Shown here in pieces: positions 25,870-33,471 of a stretch of DNA of 64,000 bases. A program made the position numbers and the translations under genes. Source of the DNA: Actinophytocola gossypii (GTDB lineage Bacteria; Actinomycetota; Actinomycetes; Mycobacteriales; Pseudonocardiaceae); contig NZ_JAFFZE010000016.1 in the NCBI RefSeq assembly GCF_025165815.1, forward strand, positions 62,001-126,000, read 5' to 3'. Within the stretch, counting starts at the first letter, position 1. Each line of letters begins with the position of its first letter. The notes under the pieces are model-generated. The model had not been told where the DNA came from. It saw nothing but the letters and a program-made list of their open reading frames with translations, and searched no databases.

Positions 25870-26763
25870 TCACGGCCGGGGCCGGGCACCGTTGATGTTG
25901 AACAGCAGGGTGTAGACCGAGGTGCTGGCCGTGATGAACAGGCGGTTGCGTTTGGGGCCGCCGAAGCAGATGTTCGACACGACCTCGGGGACCGTGATGC
26001 GGCCGAGCAGGGTGCCGTCGGCGTGGAGGCAGTGGACGCCGTCGGCCGCGGCGGCCCAGATGCGGCCCTGGTCGTCGAGGCGGATGCCGTCGAACTGGCC
26101 GGAGGGGGACTCGGCGATCACCTCGCCGCCGGACAGGCGGTCGGCGTGCACGGCGAAGGCGCGTAGGTGTCTGCGGCGGCTGTCCACTATGTACAGGTGG
26201 CGTTGGTCGAGGGAGAACGCCAGGCCGTTGGGGCGGTCGAAGTCGTCGGCTACCACGTGGACTTCGCCGGTTGCCGGGTCGACTCGGTAGACGTTGCAGG
26301 CGCCGATCTCGGACTCGGCGCGGACGCCTTCGTAGTCGCTGTCGATGCCGTAGGACGGGTCGGTGAACCAGACGGCTCCGTCGGCGGCGATCACCACGTC
26401 GTTGGGGCTGTTGAGGCGTTTGCCGTCGAACCGGTCGGCCAGGACGGTGATGGAGCCGTCGTGTTCGGTGCGGGTCACGCGGCGGTTGCCCTGTTCACAC
26501 GAGACCAGGCGGCCCTGGGCGTCGATGGTGTGGCCGTTGGCGTAACCGGCGGGGTGGCGGAAGACGCCCACCTGGCCGGTCGTCTCGTCCCAGCGAAGGA
26601 CGCGGTCGTTCGGGATGTCGCTCCACAGGAGGTACCTGCCGGCGGCGAAGTACGCCGGACCCTCGGTCCACTTGGAGCCGGTGTGCAGGCGCTCCAACAG
26701 GTCGTCGCCGAAGAGTTTCAGGCGGTCGTCGAACGACTCGAGCTTGGTCGGTACCACATCCAT
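25870..26763 (-). CDS. SMP-30/gluconolactonase/LRE family protein
   Basis: A 297-residue six-bladed beta-propeller. Conserved stretches are WTEGPAYFAAGRYLLWSDIP (metal ligand Glu near 34), RLNSPNDVVIAADGAVWFTD and RPNGLAFSLDQRHLYIVDS. These fit calcium- or zinc-dependent lactonases acting on sugar lactones. The ATG at 26763 is preceded by AGGAGA. It lies eight bases downstream of murB, so the genes are likely cotranscribed, though no shared pathway is known. Confidence 0.88.
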   Translation of the reverse strand: MDVVPTKLESFDDRLKLFGDDLLERLHTGSKWTEGPAYFAAGRYLLWSDIPNDRVLRWDETTGQVGVFRHPAGYANGHTIDAQGRLVSCEQGNRRVTRTEHDGSITVLADRFDGKRLNSPNDVVIAADGAVWFTDPSYGIDSDYEGVRAESEIGACNVYRVDPATGEVHVVADDFDRPNGLAFSLDQRHLYIVDSRRRHLRAFAVHADRLSGGEVIAESPSGQFDGIRLDDQGRIWAAAADGVHCLHADGTLLGRITVPEVVSNICFGGPKRNRLFITASTSVYTLLFNINGARPRP

Positions 26764-26771
26764 CGCGTCTC

Positions 26772-27872
26772 CTAGAGGGTGCAGCCGACGAGTACGGGTT
26801 CGGGGTGGAGGTCGACGCCGAAGCACGTGTGGACGCCGTCGCGGATCTCGCGGGCCAGGGTCAGTAGATCCGCGGTGGTCGCCGTGCCTCGGTTGGTGAT
26901 GGCGAGGGTGTGTTTGCCGGACAGGGTGACGCGGCCGCCTGGGCCTCGGTAGCCCTTGGCGAAACCGGCGCGTTCGATCAGCCAGGCGGCGGAGAGTTTG
27001 GACGCGCCGGGACCCGCCGGGTACTGGGGGACCGCCACGTCCGGGCCGAGGCGGGTGGTGATGCGGGCGCGGACGGCGGCCAGGTCGCGGTCCAGCACGA
27101 TCGGGTTGGTGAAGAACGAGCCGACGCTCCAGGTGTCGTGGTCGGACTCGTCCAGGACCATGCCCTTGCCGCGCCTCAGTTCGAGCACGGCCGCGCGGGC
27201 CAGCTCGACCGGGACCTGCTTGCCCTGGCGCACGCCGAGGACGCGGGCCAGCTCGGTGTACCGGATCGGGGCGGAGAGGCCACCGTCGGCCAGTTCGAAG
27301 CGGACGCGGAGGACCACGGCGCGCTCGTTGCCCTTGAGGACCGACGTGCGGTAGCCGAGGCCCAGCTCGTCGACGCCCAGGGTGCGGATCTCGCCGCTCG
27401 CGCGGTCCAGCAGGTCCACCGAGATCAGGTGTTGGCCGACCTCCACGCCGTACGCGCCGACGTTCTGGACCGGGGTCGCGCCGACCGAGCCGGGGATGCC
27501 GGACAGGCATTCCAGGCCACCCAGGCCCGCTTCGACCGTGCGGCAGACCACGGTGTCCCAGTCCTCGCCCGCCTCGACGGTCAGGGCCACCCGGCCATCG
27601 CCCAGGGCGTCGATCTTGTTGCCGTGGTTGCCGACCCGCACGACCGTGCCGTCGAAGCCCTCGTCGCCGACGACCAGGTTCGAGCCGCCGCCGAGTACCA
27701 GCACCCGGTCGCCGCGCCGGTCCGCCGCTCTGACCGCGGCCGCGACCTCCTCGGCGGACGCGGCCGAGACGAAGCGGGCGGCGGGCCCGCCCAAGCGCAG
27801 GGTCGTGTAGCCGGACAGGGGGACCGCGGCGCGGTCGGTGACCCCGTCCGCACCGAGGGGGAGGCTGGTCAT
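26772..27872 (-). CDS. murB: UDP-N-acetylmuramate dehydrogenase
   Basis: A 366-residue FAD enzyme that reduces UDP-GlcNAc-enolpyruvate to UDP-MurNAc in peptidoglycan synthesis. FAD-binding blocks are TTLRLGGPAARF and VLGGGSNLVVGDEGFDG; the substrate-side blocks are GIPGSVGATPVQNVGAYG, GSFFTNPI with the proton-donating Ser, and the C-terminal HPEPVLVG with the catalytic Glu. The ATG at 27872 has GGAG three bases upstream. It is divergent from the DUF2505 gene by only 25 bp, the arrangement of Rv0482/Rv0481c. Confidence 0.95.
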   Translation of the reverse strand: MTSLPLGADGVTDRAAVPLSGYTTLRLGGPAARFVSAASAEEVAAAVRAADRRGDRVLVLGGGSNLVVGDEGFDGTVVRVGNHGNKIDALGDGRVALTVEAGEDWDTVVCRTVEAGLGGLECLSGIPGSVGATPVQNVGAYGVEVGQHLISVDLLDRASGEIRTLGVDELGLGYRTSVLKGNERAVVLRVRFELADGGLSAPIRYTELARVLGVRQGKQVPVELARAAVLELRRGKGMVLDESDHDTWSVGSFFTNPIVLDRDLAAVRARITTRLGPDVAVPQYPAGPGASKLSAAWLIERAGFAKGYRGPGGRVTLSGKHTLAITNRGTATTADLLTLAREIRDGVHTCFGVDLHPEPVLVGCTL

Positions 27873-27884
27873 GGGCTCCAACGG

Positions 27885-27897
27885 TAACCTCCGTCGC
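27885..27897 (+). promoter_or_regulatory. Leaderless -10 for DUF2505 gene
   Basis: TAACCT (27885-27890) lies seven bases before the ATG at 27898, which has no ribosome site. With only 25 bp between the murB and DUF2505 start codons, the two promoters must overlap each other's 5' coding ends. Confidence 0.55.
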
Positions 27898-28398
27898 ATG
27901 GCACGCAGCCTGGAGCACCGGTCCACCTACCCCCAGCCGGTCGACACGGTCTACTCGACGCTGGTCGACGAGGGGTTCCTCACCGATCGCCTGCGCGCGA
28001 TCGGCGGGAAGGACGCGGCCCTGCTCGACCACACCCGCACCGGCGACGCGGTCGCGTTCACCCTCCGGCAGGGGGTCGACGCCGAGCGGCTGCCGAGCGC
28101 GGCCCGCTCGGTCCTCGGCGGCGACCTGGTCGTCGAGCGGGCCGAGCGGTGGCGGCCGGACGGGTCCCGGTACGCGGCCGAGACCAGCGTCTCGATCAGC
28201 GGGGTACCCGGGTCGATCCGGGGGCAGTCCCGGCTGGGCGAGCACGGCGGCGAGAGCCTGCTGGTGGTGCGGGCCGAGGTGCGGGTGAGCATCCCGCTGG
28301 TCGGCGGGAAGCTGGAGAAGGTCGTCGTCGAGCAGGTCACCAAGTTGCTGGCGACGGAGGCCGAGTTCACCGAGAAGTGGCTGGCCGAGCGCGGCTGA
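27898..28398 (+). CDS. DUF2505 family protein
   Basis: A 166-residue actinobacterial protein of the DUF2505 family (Rv0481c type), related to START/polyketide-cyclase-like folds. Conserved features are SLEHRSTYPQPVDTVYSTLV at the N-terminus, LTDRLRAIGG, and the C-terminal amphipathic helix LEKVVVEQVTKLLATEAEF. The fold suggests binding of a hydrophobic ligand. It overlaps the following methyltransferase by 22 bases if that gene starts at 28377. Confidence 0.85.
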   Translation: MARSLEHRSTYPQPVDTVYSTLVDEGFLTDRLRAIGGKDAALLDHTRTGDAVAFTLRQGVDAERLPSAARSVLGGDLVVERAERWRPDGSRYAAETSVSISGVPGSIRGQSRLGEHGGESLLVVRAEVRVSIPLVGGKLEKVVVEQVTKLLATEAEFTEKWLAERG

Positions 28399-29219
28399 GC
28401 CCGGTCGGCTCGCCGACCAGGGGCACCACGAACCCGAACCGGTTGCGCCGGGTGGACCGGTGGCTGACCGGGGACCACGCCGTCCGGCGGGCGCTGCGGA
28501 CCGCCGACGACCCGCTGGCGGTCGACCTCGGGTACGGCGCCTCGCCGGTCACCACGGTCGAGCTGGCCGCGCGGCTCGCCACCGTGCGCGCGGACGTGCG
28601 GGTGCTGGGGCTGGAGCTGGACGCCGACCGGGTGGCCGCCGCGCGCCCGGCCGCCGACCCGCCGCGGCTCGACTTCGCCCGCGGCGGGTTCGAGCTGGCC
28701 GGGACGCGGCCGGTGCTGGTGCGGGCGTTCAACGTGCTGCGGCAGTACACCGAGGACGAGGTCGCCGACGCCTGGGCGACGATGCTCGGCCGGCTCGCGC
28801 CCGGCGGCGTGCTGGTCGAGGGCACCTGCGACGAGCTGGGGCGACGCTGCTGCTGGATCACCCTGGACTCGGACGGCCCGAGGACGTTCACCCTCGCCTG
28901 CCGACCGGGCGACCTGGAGCGGCCGTCGGACCTGGCCGAGCGGCTGCCGAAGGCGTTGATCCACCGCAACGTCCCGGGCGAGCCGGTGTACGCGCTGTTC
29001 ACCGCGCTCGACCGGTGCTGGGCGACGGCGGCGCCGCTGACCCCGTTCGGTCCGCGGGCCCGCTGGGTGGAGACGGTGCGGCTGCTGGCCGAACGCGGCT
29101 GGCCGGTGCTGGACACCCACCGGCGCAGGCGCCTCGGCGAGCTCACCCTCGCTTGGCGCGCTGTCGCTTCCTCTTCTTCCGCTTCCGTTCCTGCGCGTCG
29201 GACAGCTCGCGGCAGCTGA
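28377..29219 (+). CDS. Class I SAM-dependent methyltransferase-like protein
   Basis: A 280-residue protein. The N-terminus carries VGSPTRGTTNPNRLRRVDRW, then AVDLGYGASPVTTVELAARL as the SAM-binding motif I (near 46-65) and LGLELDADRVAAARP as motif II. FNVLRQYTEDEVADAWATML and LAPGGVLVEGTCDELG follow. The best in-frame start is GTG at 28377, inside the DUF2505 gene, because no ATG or GTG keeps the conserved N-terminus otherwise. Its last 77 bases overlap the end of the next gene on the opposite strand, giving a Ser-rich tail. Methyl acceptor unknown. Confidence 0.72.
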   Translation: MAGRARLSPVGSPTRGTTNPNRLRRVDRWLTGDHAVRRALRTADDPLAVDLGYGASPVTTVELAARLATVRADVRVLGLELDADRVAAARPAADPPRLDFARGGFELAGTRPVLVRAFNVLRQYTEDEVADAWATMLGRLAPGGVLVEGTCDELGRRCCWITLDSDGPRTFTLACRPGDLERPSDLAERLPKALIHRNVPGEPVYALFTALDRCWATAAPLTPFGPRARWVETVRLLAERGWPVLDTHRRRRLGELTLAWRAVASSSSASVPARRTARGS

Positions 29220-30066
29220 TGATCAGGCTCTCCACCCGGAGGGCGAGGCCGGAGTCGACCTGGTCGTGTTCGTCGGCGTCCGCGATGTCGCCGACGAGGT
29301 CGGCGTACTCGGCGGCCAGGCTCCGGTAGCGGCGTTCGGCCTTGCCGGCGTTCCGGCCGTGGAAGCGGCGGTCCAGGGCGATGATCTCCTGGGCCAGGAC
29401 CGCCGACCGCGCGCTCAGCGCGGTGCGCTCGTCCTCGGCCGAGTCGCGTCGTTCCCGGCGTTCGGCGGCCGAGCGGCCGGCCCGGCGGGCACCGAGGTAG
29501 GCCACCGAGGCCGCGACCAGGACGGCGGCCACCGCGGTGCCGGCGATCAGGTACCTCGGCAGGGACGGGCTGATCGTGCGCGCACCGTCCGGCACGATGC
29601 CGGCGCGAACCAGGAGGTCGTAGTTGACGGCGACCACCTTGAGCGCGCTGAGCGGGTCGTCGACGAACGAGTCGACGCCGTTCGAGATCACGGTGTCCGC
29701 CACCACGCGGTCGCCGAGGTTCTCGTCCTCGTCGCCGAGCTGGGCGCAGCCGTAGGTGTCGTACTCGTCGCCGTCGTGGCTGAGCAGCAGGATCACGTTG
29801 TCGTCGGCGGCACCCTGGACGTCATCGCAGGTCTCGCGGAGGTCGGCGCCCGGCTCCTGGAGGATCACGACGAGCCTGCGGTTGCCGATGATCCGCTCGG
29901 CGGCCCGCTCGTCGATGCCGAGTTCCTCGGCCGCGTACACCGAGGTCGTGCGGACCTCGCGGGCCACCTCGCCGTCGAGGATCCCGCCGGTGAACAGCGC
30001 CCAGCCGGCCAGTACCAGGCAGCCGAGCACCGACAGCCCGTACGCGGTGCCGAAGAGCCCCTTCAC
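29143..30066 (-). CDS. Two-helix membrane protein, TPM-like external region, basic tail
   Basis: A 307-residue protein not matched to a named family. Helix 1 covers about 5-25 (GTAYGLSVLGCLVLAGWALF). An external domain of ~140 residues follows (RLVVILQEPGADLRETCDDV, DDNVILLLSHDGDEYD), which resembles TPM-type modules in secondary-structure pattern and has two cysteines. Helix 2 is near 174-196. A cytosolic coiled-coil region ends in a strongly basic tail (KRKKRKRQRAKRG). Its GTG overlaps the upstream stop (GTGA). It is the last of a four-gene operon with ADP-ribosylglycohydrolase first. Role unknown. Confidence 0.65.
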   Translation of the reverse strand: MKGLFGTAYGLSVLGCLVLAGWALFTGGILDGEVAREVRTTSVYAAEELGIDERAAERIIGNRRLVVILQEPGADLRETCDDVQGAADDNVILLLSHDGDEYDTYGCAQLGDEDENLGDRVVADTVISNGVDSFVDDPLSALKVVAVNYDLLVRAGIVPDGARTISPSLPRYLIAGTAVAAVLVAASVAYLGARRAGRSAAERRERRDSAEDERTALSARSAVLAQEIIALDRRFHGRNAGKAERRYRSLAAEYADLVGDIADADEHDQVDSGLALRVESLIISCRELSDAQERKRKKRKRQRAKRG

Positions 30067-31394
30067 GAGATCCCCCCGGCCAGGTAGACGCGGGGGCGGT
30101 AGTCGGCCCGGCCGAGGGCGGTGGCTGCGGTGTCCAGCTCGGACTCCGCGGCGTCGACCAGCCGCCGCACCTGCCGGTCCGGCAGGTCGTCGGCGAGCGC
30201 CTCGCGTGCCGCCTGGAGCTTGCCGATCGCGCGCACCAGCGCCGCGTGGTGGGACAGCGCCGACAGCTCGATCGCGAGCGTGGTCAGCGCGGCGATCCTG
30301 GCCGGCGGGCGGCGGGGGCCGCGGGCCCGGCCGAGCACCGGACGGGCCGACAGCAGCAGGAACCCGAGCACGCACGCGGCGAACAGCCACGGCAGCGCGG
30401 GCAACGTCACCCGCAGCGGGTCGAACGGCTGGTACGGCAGCGGGCGGTCGAACAGCCCGGCGTACCGGACGTCGGTGACCCGGTCGAGGTACGCGCGCAG
30501 CACGTTGCCCTGCGGGTAGGCGAACCGGCTCAGCCGGTCGCCGAACTGGCCGTAGAAGCTCGCGCCGACGACGTCGGCGAAGTCGGCGGCCAGCGGCCCG
30601 TGGTACTCCACCCAGTCGCCGTACATCACGTAGATCCCGGTGTCCGGGAACAGCTCGGCGAGCGCGGGCCCGTACTCCGGCACCGGCTCGCCGAACGGCT
30701 GCCTGGGGAACACCGCGAACAGGGCGGCGTCATCGGCGCCGTCATGGGCGGCGTCCGCGTTGTCCGGCACCTCGTCGAGGGTGGCGCCCTCGGCGACGTG
30801 CAGGCCGCTCGCGCGCAGGTCGGCCGCGACGGCGGCCAGCTCGGCGCTCGTCGGCGCGCGCCAGCTGAAGGTGTCCTCGTCGTCCGGGATCTCCGCGTCG
30901 CGCAGGGCGTGCAGCAGGGCGACCAGCTGGTTGGTGACGTCGGCGGTGGCGAACTGCGCGCGCCAGGACGGCAGGTCGTCGCCGCTCACCTGGTACCCGC
31001 CACCGGTGACCTCGGTACCGAGCACCACGGCGGTCGCGTTCGACACGTCGTTCACCCGGTCCCGCTGGTCCTCGGCCAGACCGGGTGGGGCGACGAGGAT
31101 GCGCACGTCGTCACCGGCCGCGGCGGCGTCGACCCGTTCGGGGTCCCAGTGCGCGATCGAACCCGGCAGCCGCACCACCCGGTCGCGGCGCAGCATCCCC
31201 TCCATCGCCTCGACCGACGGGACGTCCGCGCCGGACAGCTCCCCGGCGGACCCCTCCTCGACGGCGTTCCCCCCGGCCGGCGACTGCCCGTAGCTGACGT
31301 CCACGCTCTGCCGCTGCGCGAGGAGGTAGACCACCAGCAGCGCGACGGCGACGCCGAGGAGCAGCCAGCGCAGCCTCGGCCAGTGCTCGCTCAC
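30063..31394 (-). CDS. Membrane protein with large external domain, DUF4350-like
   Basis: A 443-residue protein with an N-terminal membrane helix (about 8-25, LRWLLLGVAVALLVVYLLA), ~300 external residues and a second helix near 332-352 (LPALPWLFAACVLGFLLLSA), then a ~90-residue cytosolic helical region. The layout and the DVRILVAPPG block recall DUF4350 proteins, which often accompany MoxR/von Willebrand membrane systems; no such partner is in the window. It starts with GTG three bases after the stop of the small upstream gene. Function unknown. Confidence 0.6.
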   Translation of the reverse strand: MSEHWPRLRWLLLGVAVALLVVYLLAQRQSVDVSYGQSPAGGNAVEEGSAGELSGADVPSVEAMEGMLRRDRVVRLPGSIAHWDPERVDAAAAGDDVRILVAPPGLAEDQRDRVNDVSNATAVVLGTEVTGGGYQVSGDDLPSWRAQFATADVTNQLVALLHALRDAEIPDDEDTFSWRAPTSAELAAVAADLRASGLHVAEGATLDEVPDNADAAHDGADDAALFAVFPRQPFGEPVPEYGPALAELFPDTGIYVMYGDWVEYHGPLAADFADVVGASFYGQFGDRLSRFAYPQGNVLRAYLDRVTDVRYAGLFDRPLPYQPFDPLRVTLPALPWLFAACVLGFLLLSARPVLGRARGPRRPPARIAALTTLAIELSALSHHAALVRAIGKLQAAREALADDLPDRQVRRLVDAAESELDTAATALGRADYRPRVYLAGGIS

Positions 31395-31397
31395 TGC

Positions 31398-31703
31398 TCA
31401 CTCACCGGCGGCCGCCCGCCACAGGTGGTCGGCGCGCTCGGCGTGCTCGCGGGCCTCGTCGGCGACGGCGGCGCCACCGCCCGCCGCGGCCAGGCCCGCC
31501 GCCAGCGCCAGCAGCCGCTCGGCCTCGACGACCCCGTCCGGGCAGGCGTCCCGGCTCACCTCGGCCGACTCGATCGCCGCCCGTGCGCTCGACCACGCGG
31601 TGCGGTCGGCCAGGTCGCGGGCACGCCGGCGCGGCAGGTAGGTCGCGCCGAACCCGGCCGCCAGCAGCAGCAGGGTCCCGAACACCCAGATCAACCAGGT
31701 CAC
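31398..31703 (-). CDS. Small single-helix membrane protein
   Basis: A 101-residue protein: an N-terminal membrane helix (MTWLIWVFGTLLLLAAGFGA) followed by a basic stop-transfer PRRRAR and a helical Ala/Glu-rich cytosolic domain (WSSARAAIESAEVSRDAC). It resembles small proteins found in Pseudonocardiaceae genomes (possibly DUF6403), but I recognise it only loosely. It is second in the four-gene operon, 12 bases after the ADP-ribosylglycohydrolase stop. Confidence 0.6.
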   Translation of the reverse strand: MTWLIWVFGTLLLLAAGFGATYLPRRRARDLADRTAWSSARAAIESAEVSRDACPDGVVEAERLLALAAGLAAAGGGAAVADEAREHAERADHLWRAAAGE

Positions 31704-31715
31704 GGGGAGATCCTG

Positions 31716-32576
31716 TCACGGGTGATGTCGGATCCAGGCGGGCAGTGGCTCGCACGCCTGGCGCCACTGGGCCGGAATGGCCGACTCGCCGAGCCGGCCG
31801 GCGACGATGCCGCCGACGATCGCGCAGACCGTGTCGACGTCGTCGGCCACCGGGGCCGCCGCGCGCACCGCGGCGGCGTAGTCGTCGAGGTGCTGGGCGG
31901 CGACCCAGAGCGCGAGCGGCACGGTGTCCGGGGCGCTGCGGCGGGCGCCGTCGCCCAGCGTGGCGGCGGCCTCCCCGGCGGACGCGTCCGCCAGGTCGGC
32001 GGCGTCCCGCAGGCCGTCGTAGACCTTGCCGGTCGGGGTGCGGTGCAGTACCTCGTCGAGCAGGTCGGCGGCGGTCGCGCCGGCGGCGGCCAGCGACGCG
32101 GCGACCGCGGTGGCGACCGCGCCGGCGACGCCCTCCGGGTGGGTGTGGGTGACCTCGGCGGACGCGACGGCCTCGCGGGCGGCCAGCTCGGGGTCGTCGT
32201 GGTACCAGGCGCCGAGCGGGGCGACCCGCATCGCGGCGCCGGTGCCCCAGGAGCCGTCGCCGCCGAACGTCTCGGTCGCCAGCCGGGCCAGCGACACGCC
32301 GCGGCGGGACACCTCGCGGATCATCGCGTCGACGCCGGGGCCGTAGTTGCGGGCCTCGTCGTAGCGGGCGACGAAGCTGTCGGCGAGCGCGGCGGCGTCG
32401 AGGTGGCCGCGGGTCGCCAGCACGTGCACGACCGAGCAGGCCATCTCGGTGTCGTCGGTCCAGTGCCACGGGGCCGGGGGCAGGTCCAGGCCGGTGGTGT
32501 CCAGCGCCTCGCCCAGCGCGTCGCCGACCGCGAGGCCCATCAGGCTCGCCCTGGCCGGCGTGAGTCGGTCCGTCAC
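31716..32576 (-). CDS. ADP-ribosylglycohydrolase family protein
   Basis: A 286-residue all-helical dinuclear-Mg hydrolase that removes ADP-ribose from proteins or small molecules. Metal ligands are in HWTDDTEMACSV (near 38-49) and in the C-terminal DDVDTVCAIVGGIVAG (near 246-261). GDALGEALD and GTGAAMRVAPLGAW complete the site. It is the first gene of a four-gene operon with three membrane proteins. It is divergent from a MerR/TipAS regulator whose operator lies in the shared 67-bp gap. Confidence 0.88.
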   Translation of the reverse strand: MTDRLTPARASLMGLAVGDALGEALDTTGLDLPPAPWHWTDDTEMACSVVHVLATRGHLDAAALADSFVARYDEARNYGPGVDAMIREVSRRGVSLARLATETFGGDGSWGTGAAMRVAPLGAWYHDDPELAAREAVASAEVTHTHPEGVAGAVATAVAASLAAAGATAADLLDEVLHRTPTGKVYDGLRDAADLADASAGEAAATLGDGARRSAPDTVPLALWVAAQHLDDYAAAVRAAAPVADDVDTVCAIVGGIVAGRLGESAIPAQWRQACEPLPAWIRHHP

Positions 32577-32605
32577 ACCGTGGTTGGTACCACACCGAAT
32601 CGGGT

Positions 32606-32636
32606 TTGACCTTGACGTTACGTCAACTTCTACCGT
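32606..32636 (+). promoter_or_regulatory. MerR-type promoter, 19-bp spacer, palindromic operator
   Basis: TTGACC (32606-32611) and TACCGT (32631-32636) are separated by 19 bp, the long spacer typical of MerR-activated promoters. The spacer contains a perfect palindrome TTGACGT-T-ACGTCAA (32612-32626). The -10 lies seven bases before the ATG at 32644, so the transcript is probably leaderless. The site probably serves the MerR gene itself and may also act on the divergent operon. Confidence 0.8.
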
Positions 32637-32643
32637 AGTGGGC

Positions 32644-33402
32644 ATGGCTTGGTCGATCGCGCAGGTGGCCCGGATGTCGAAGGTGACGTCACGGACCCTG
32701 CGGCACTACGACGACATCGGCCTGTTGCCGCCGGCGTGGGTCGGCGCGAACGGGTACCGCTACTACGAGCAGGAACAGCTGGTGCGGCTGCAGCAGATCC
32801 TCGTCATGCGCGAGTTGGGGGTCGGCCTGGACGCGATCGCGGAGATCGTGCACCGGGGCCGTGAGCGCGGCGAGGTACTGCGGATGCACCACTCGTGGCT
32901 GCTCGCCGAGCGGGACCGGTTCCAGCGCCTGGCCGACACCGTCGCGCGCACGATCGACGAGCTGGAAGGAGGTGAGAACATGAGTACCAAGTCGATGGAC
33001 CACTGGTTCGAGGGCTTCGACCCGGACCGGCAGGAGGCCCTCCAGGAGGAGGCCAGGCAGCGCTGGGGCGCCGAGCACGTCGACGCCGCGAACGCGAAGG
33101 TCGGCAGTGCCGAGGAGTGGCAGCGGACCGAGGGCCGGAAGTGGGCCGAGCAGCTCGGTGCGCTGGTCGACCTGATCGACGCCGGGCACCAGCCGACGGA
33201 TCCGGAGACCCAGGCCGTGATCGAGGGCCACCACCGGTGGATCAGCGGGATGTGGACGCCCAACCGGGAGTCCTACACCGGTCTCGGCGACCTCTACGCC
33301 GACGACCCGAGGTTCCGGGAGAACTTCGACCGGACCGACCCTCGGCTCGCGGAGTTCCTGCGCGCCGCCATGGCCGAGTTCGCCCGCACCCGCCTGGACT
33401 GA
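32644..33402 (+). CDS. MerR-family regulator with TipAS ligand-binding domain
   Basis: A 252-residue regulator. Residues 1-70 are a MerR winged helix (WSIAQVARMSKVTSRTLRHY, GYRYYEQEQLVRLQQI), then a dimerisation coiled coil to about 112. The C-terminal TipAS domain (about 115-250; DHWFEGFDPDRQEALQEEA, HHRWISGMW) in Streptomyces lividans TipAL binds thiopeptides and other cyclic peptides. An internal ATG at 32980 preceded by GGAGGTGAGAAC would produce the TipAS domain alone, as tipA does. This fits a drug-sensing role. Likely targets are itself and the divergent operon. Confidence 0.9.
   Translation: MAWSIAQVARMSKVTSRTLRHYDDIGLLPPAWVGANGYRYYEQEQLVRLQQILVMRELGVGLDAIAEIVHRGRERGEVLRMHHSWLLAERDRFQRLADTVARTIDELEGGENMSTKSMDHWFEGFDPDRQEALQEEARQRWGAEHVDAANAKVGSAEEWQRTEGRKWAEQLGALVDLIDAGHQPTDPETQAVIEGHHRWISGMWTPNRESYTGLGDLYADDPRFRENFDRTDPRLAEFLRAAMAEFARTRLD
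32966..32982 (+). promoter_or_regulatory. Internal ribosome site and ATG for a TipAS-only product
   Basis: GGAGGTGAGAAC precedes the ATG at 32980 within the MerR gene, in frame, at the junction of the coiled coil and the TipAS domain. TipAL/TipAS of Streptomyces are made the same way. Confidence 0.65.
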
Positions 33403-33410
33403 TGCGGTGC

Positions 33411-33449
33411 AGGCTCCCTTCGTCGCGCTCAACGCGACGAAGGGAGCCT
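33411..33449. terminator. 17-bp stem hairpin terminator
   Basis: AGGCTCCCTTCGTCGCG (33411-33427) pairs perfectly with 33433-33449 across a 5-nt loop, nine bases after the MerR stop. It is the tightest hairpin in the window. Confidence 0.75.
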
Positions 33450-33459
33450 CGCACTCGGT

Positions 33460-33471
33460 TAGGGTCGTGGG
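33460..33471 (+). promoter_or_regulatory. Candidate leaderless -10 for the MDMPI-family gene
   Basis: TAGGGT (33460-33465) lies six bases before the GTG at 33472, directly after the terminator. Confidence 0.45.
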
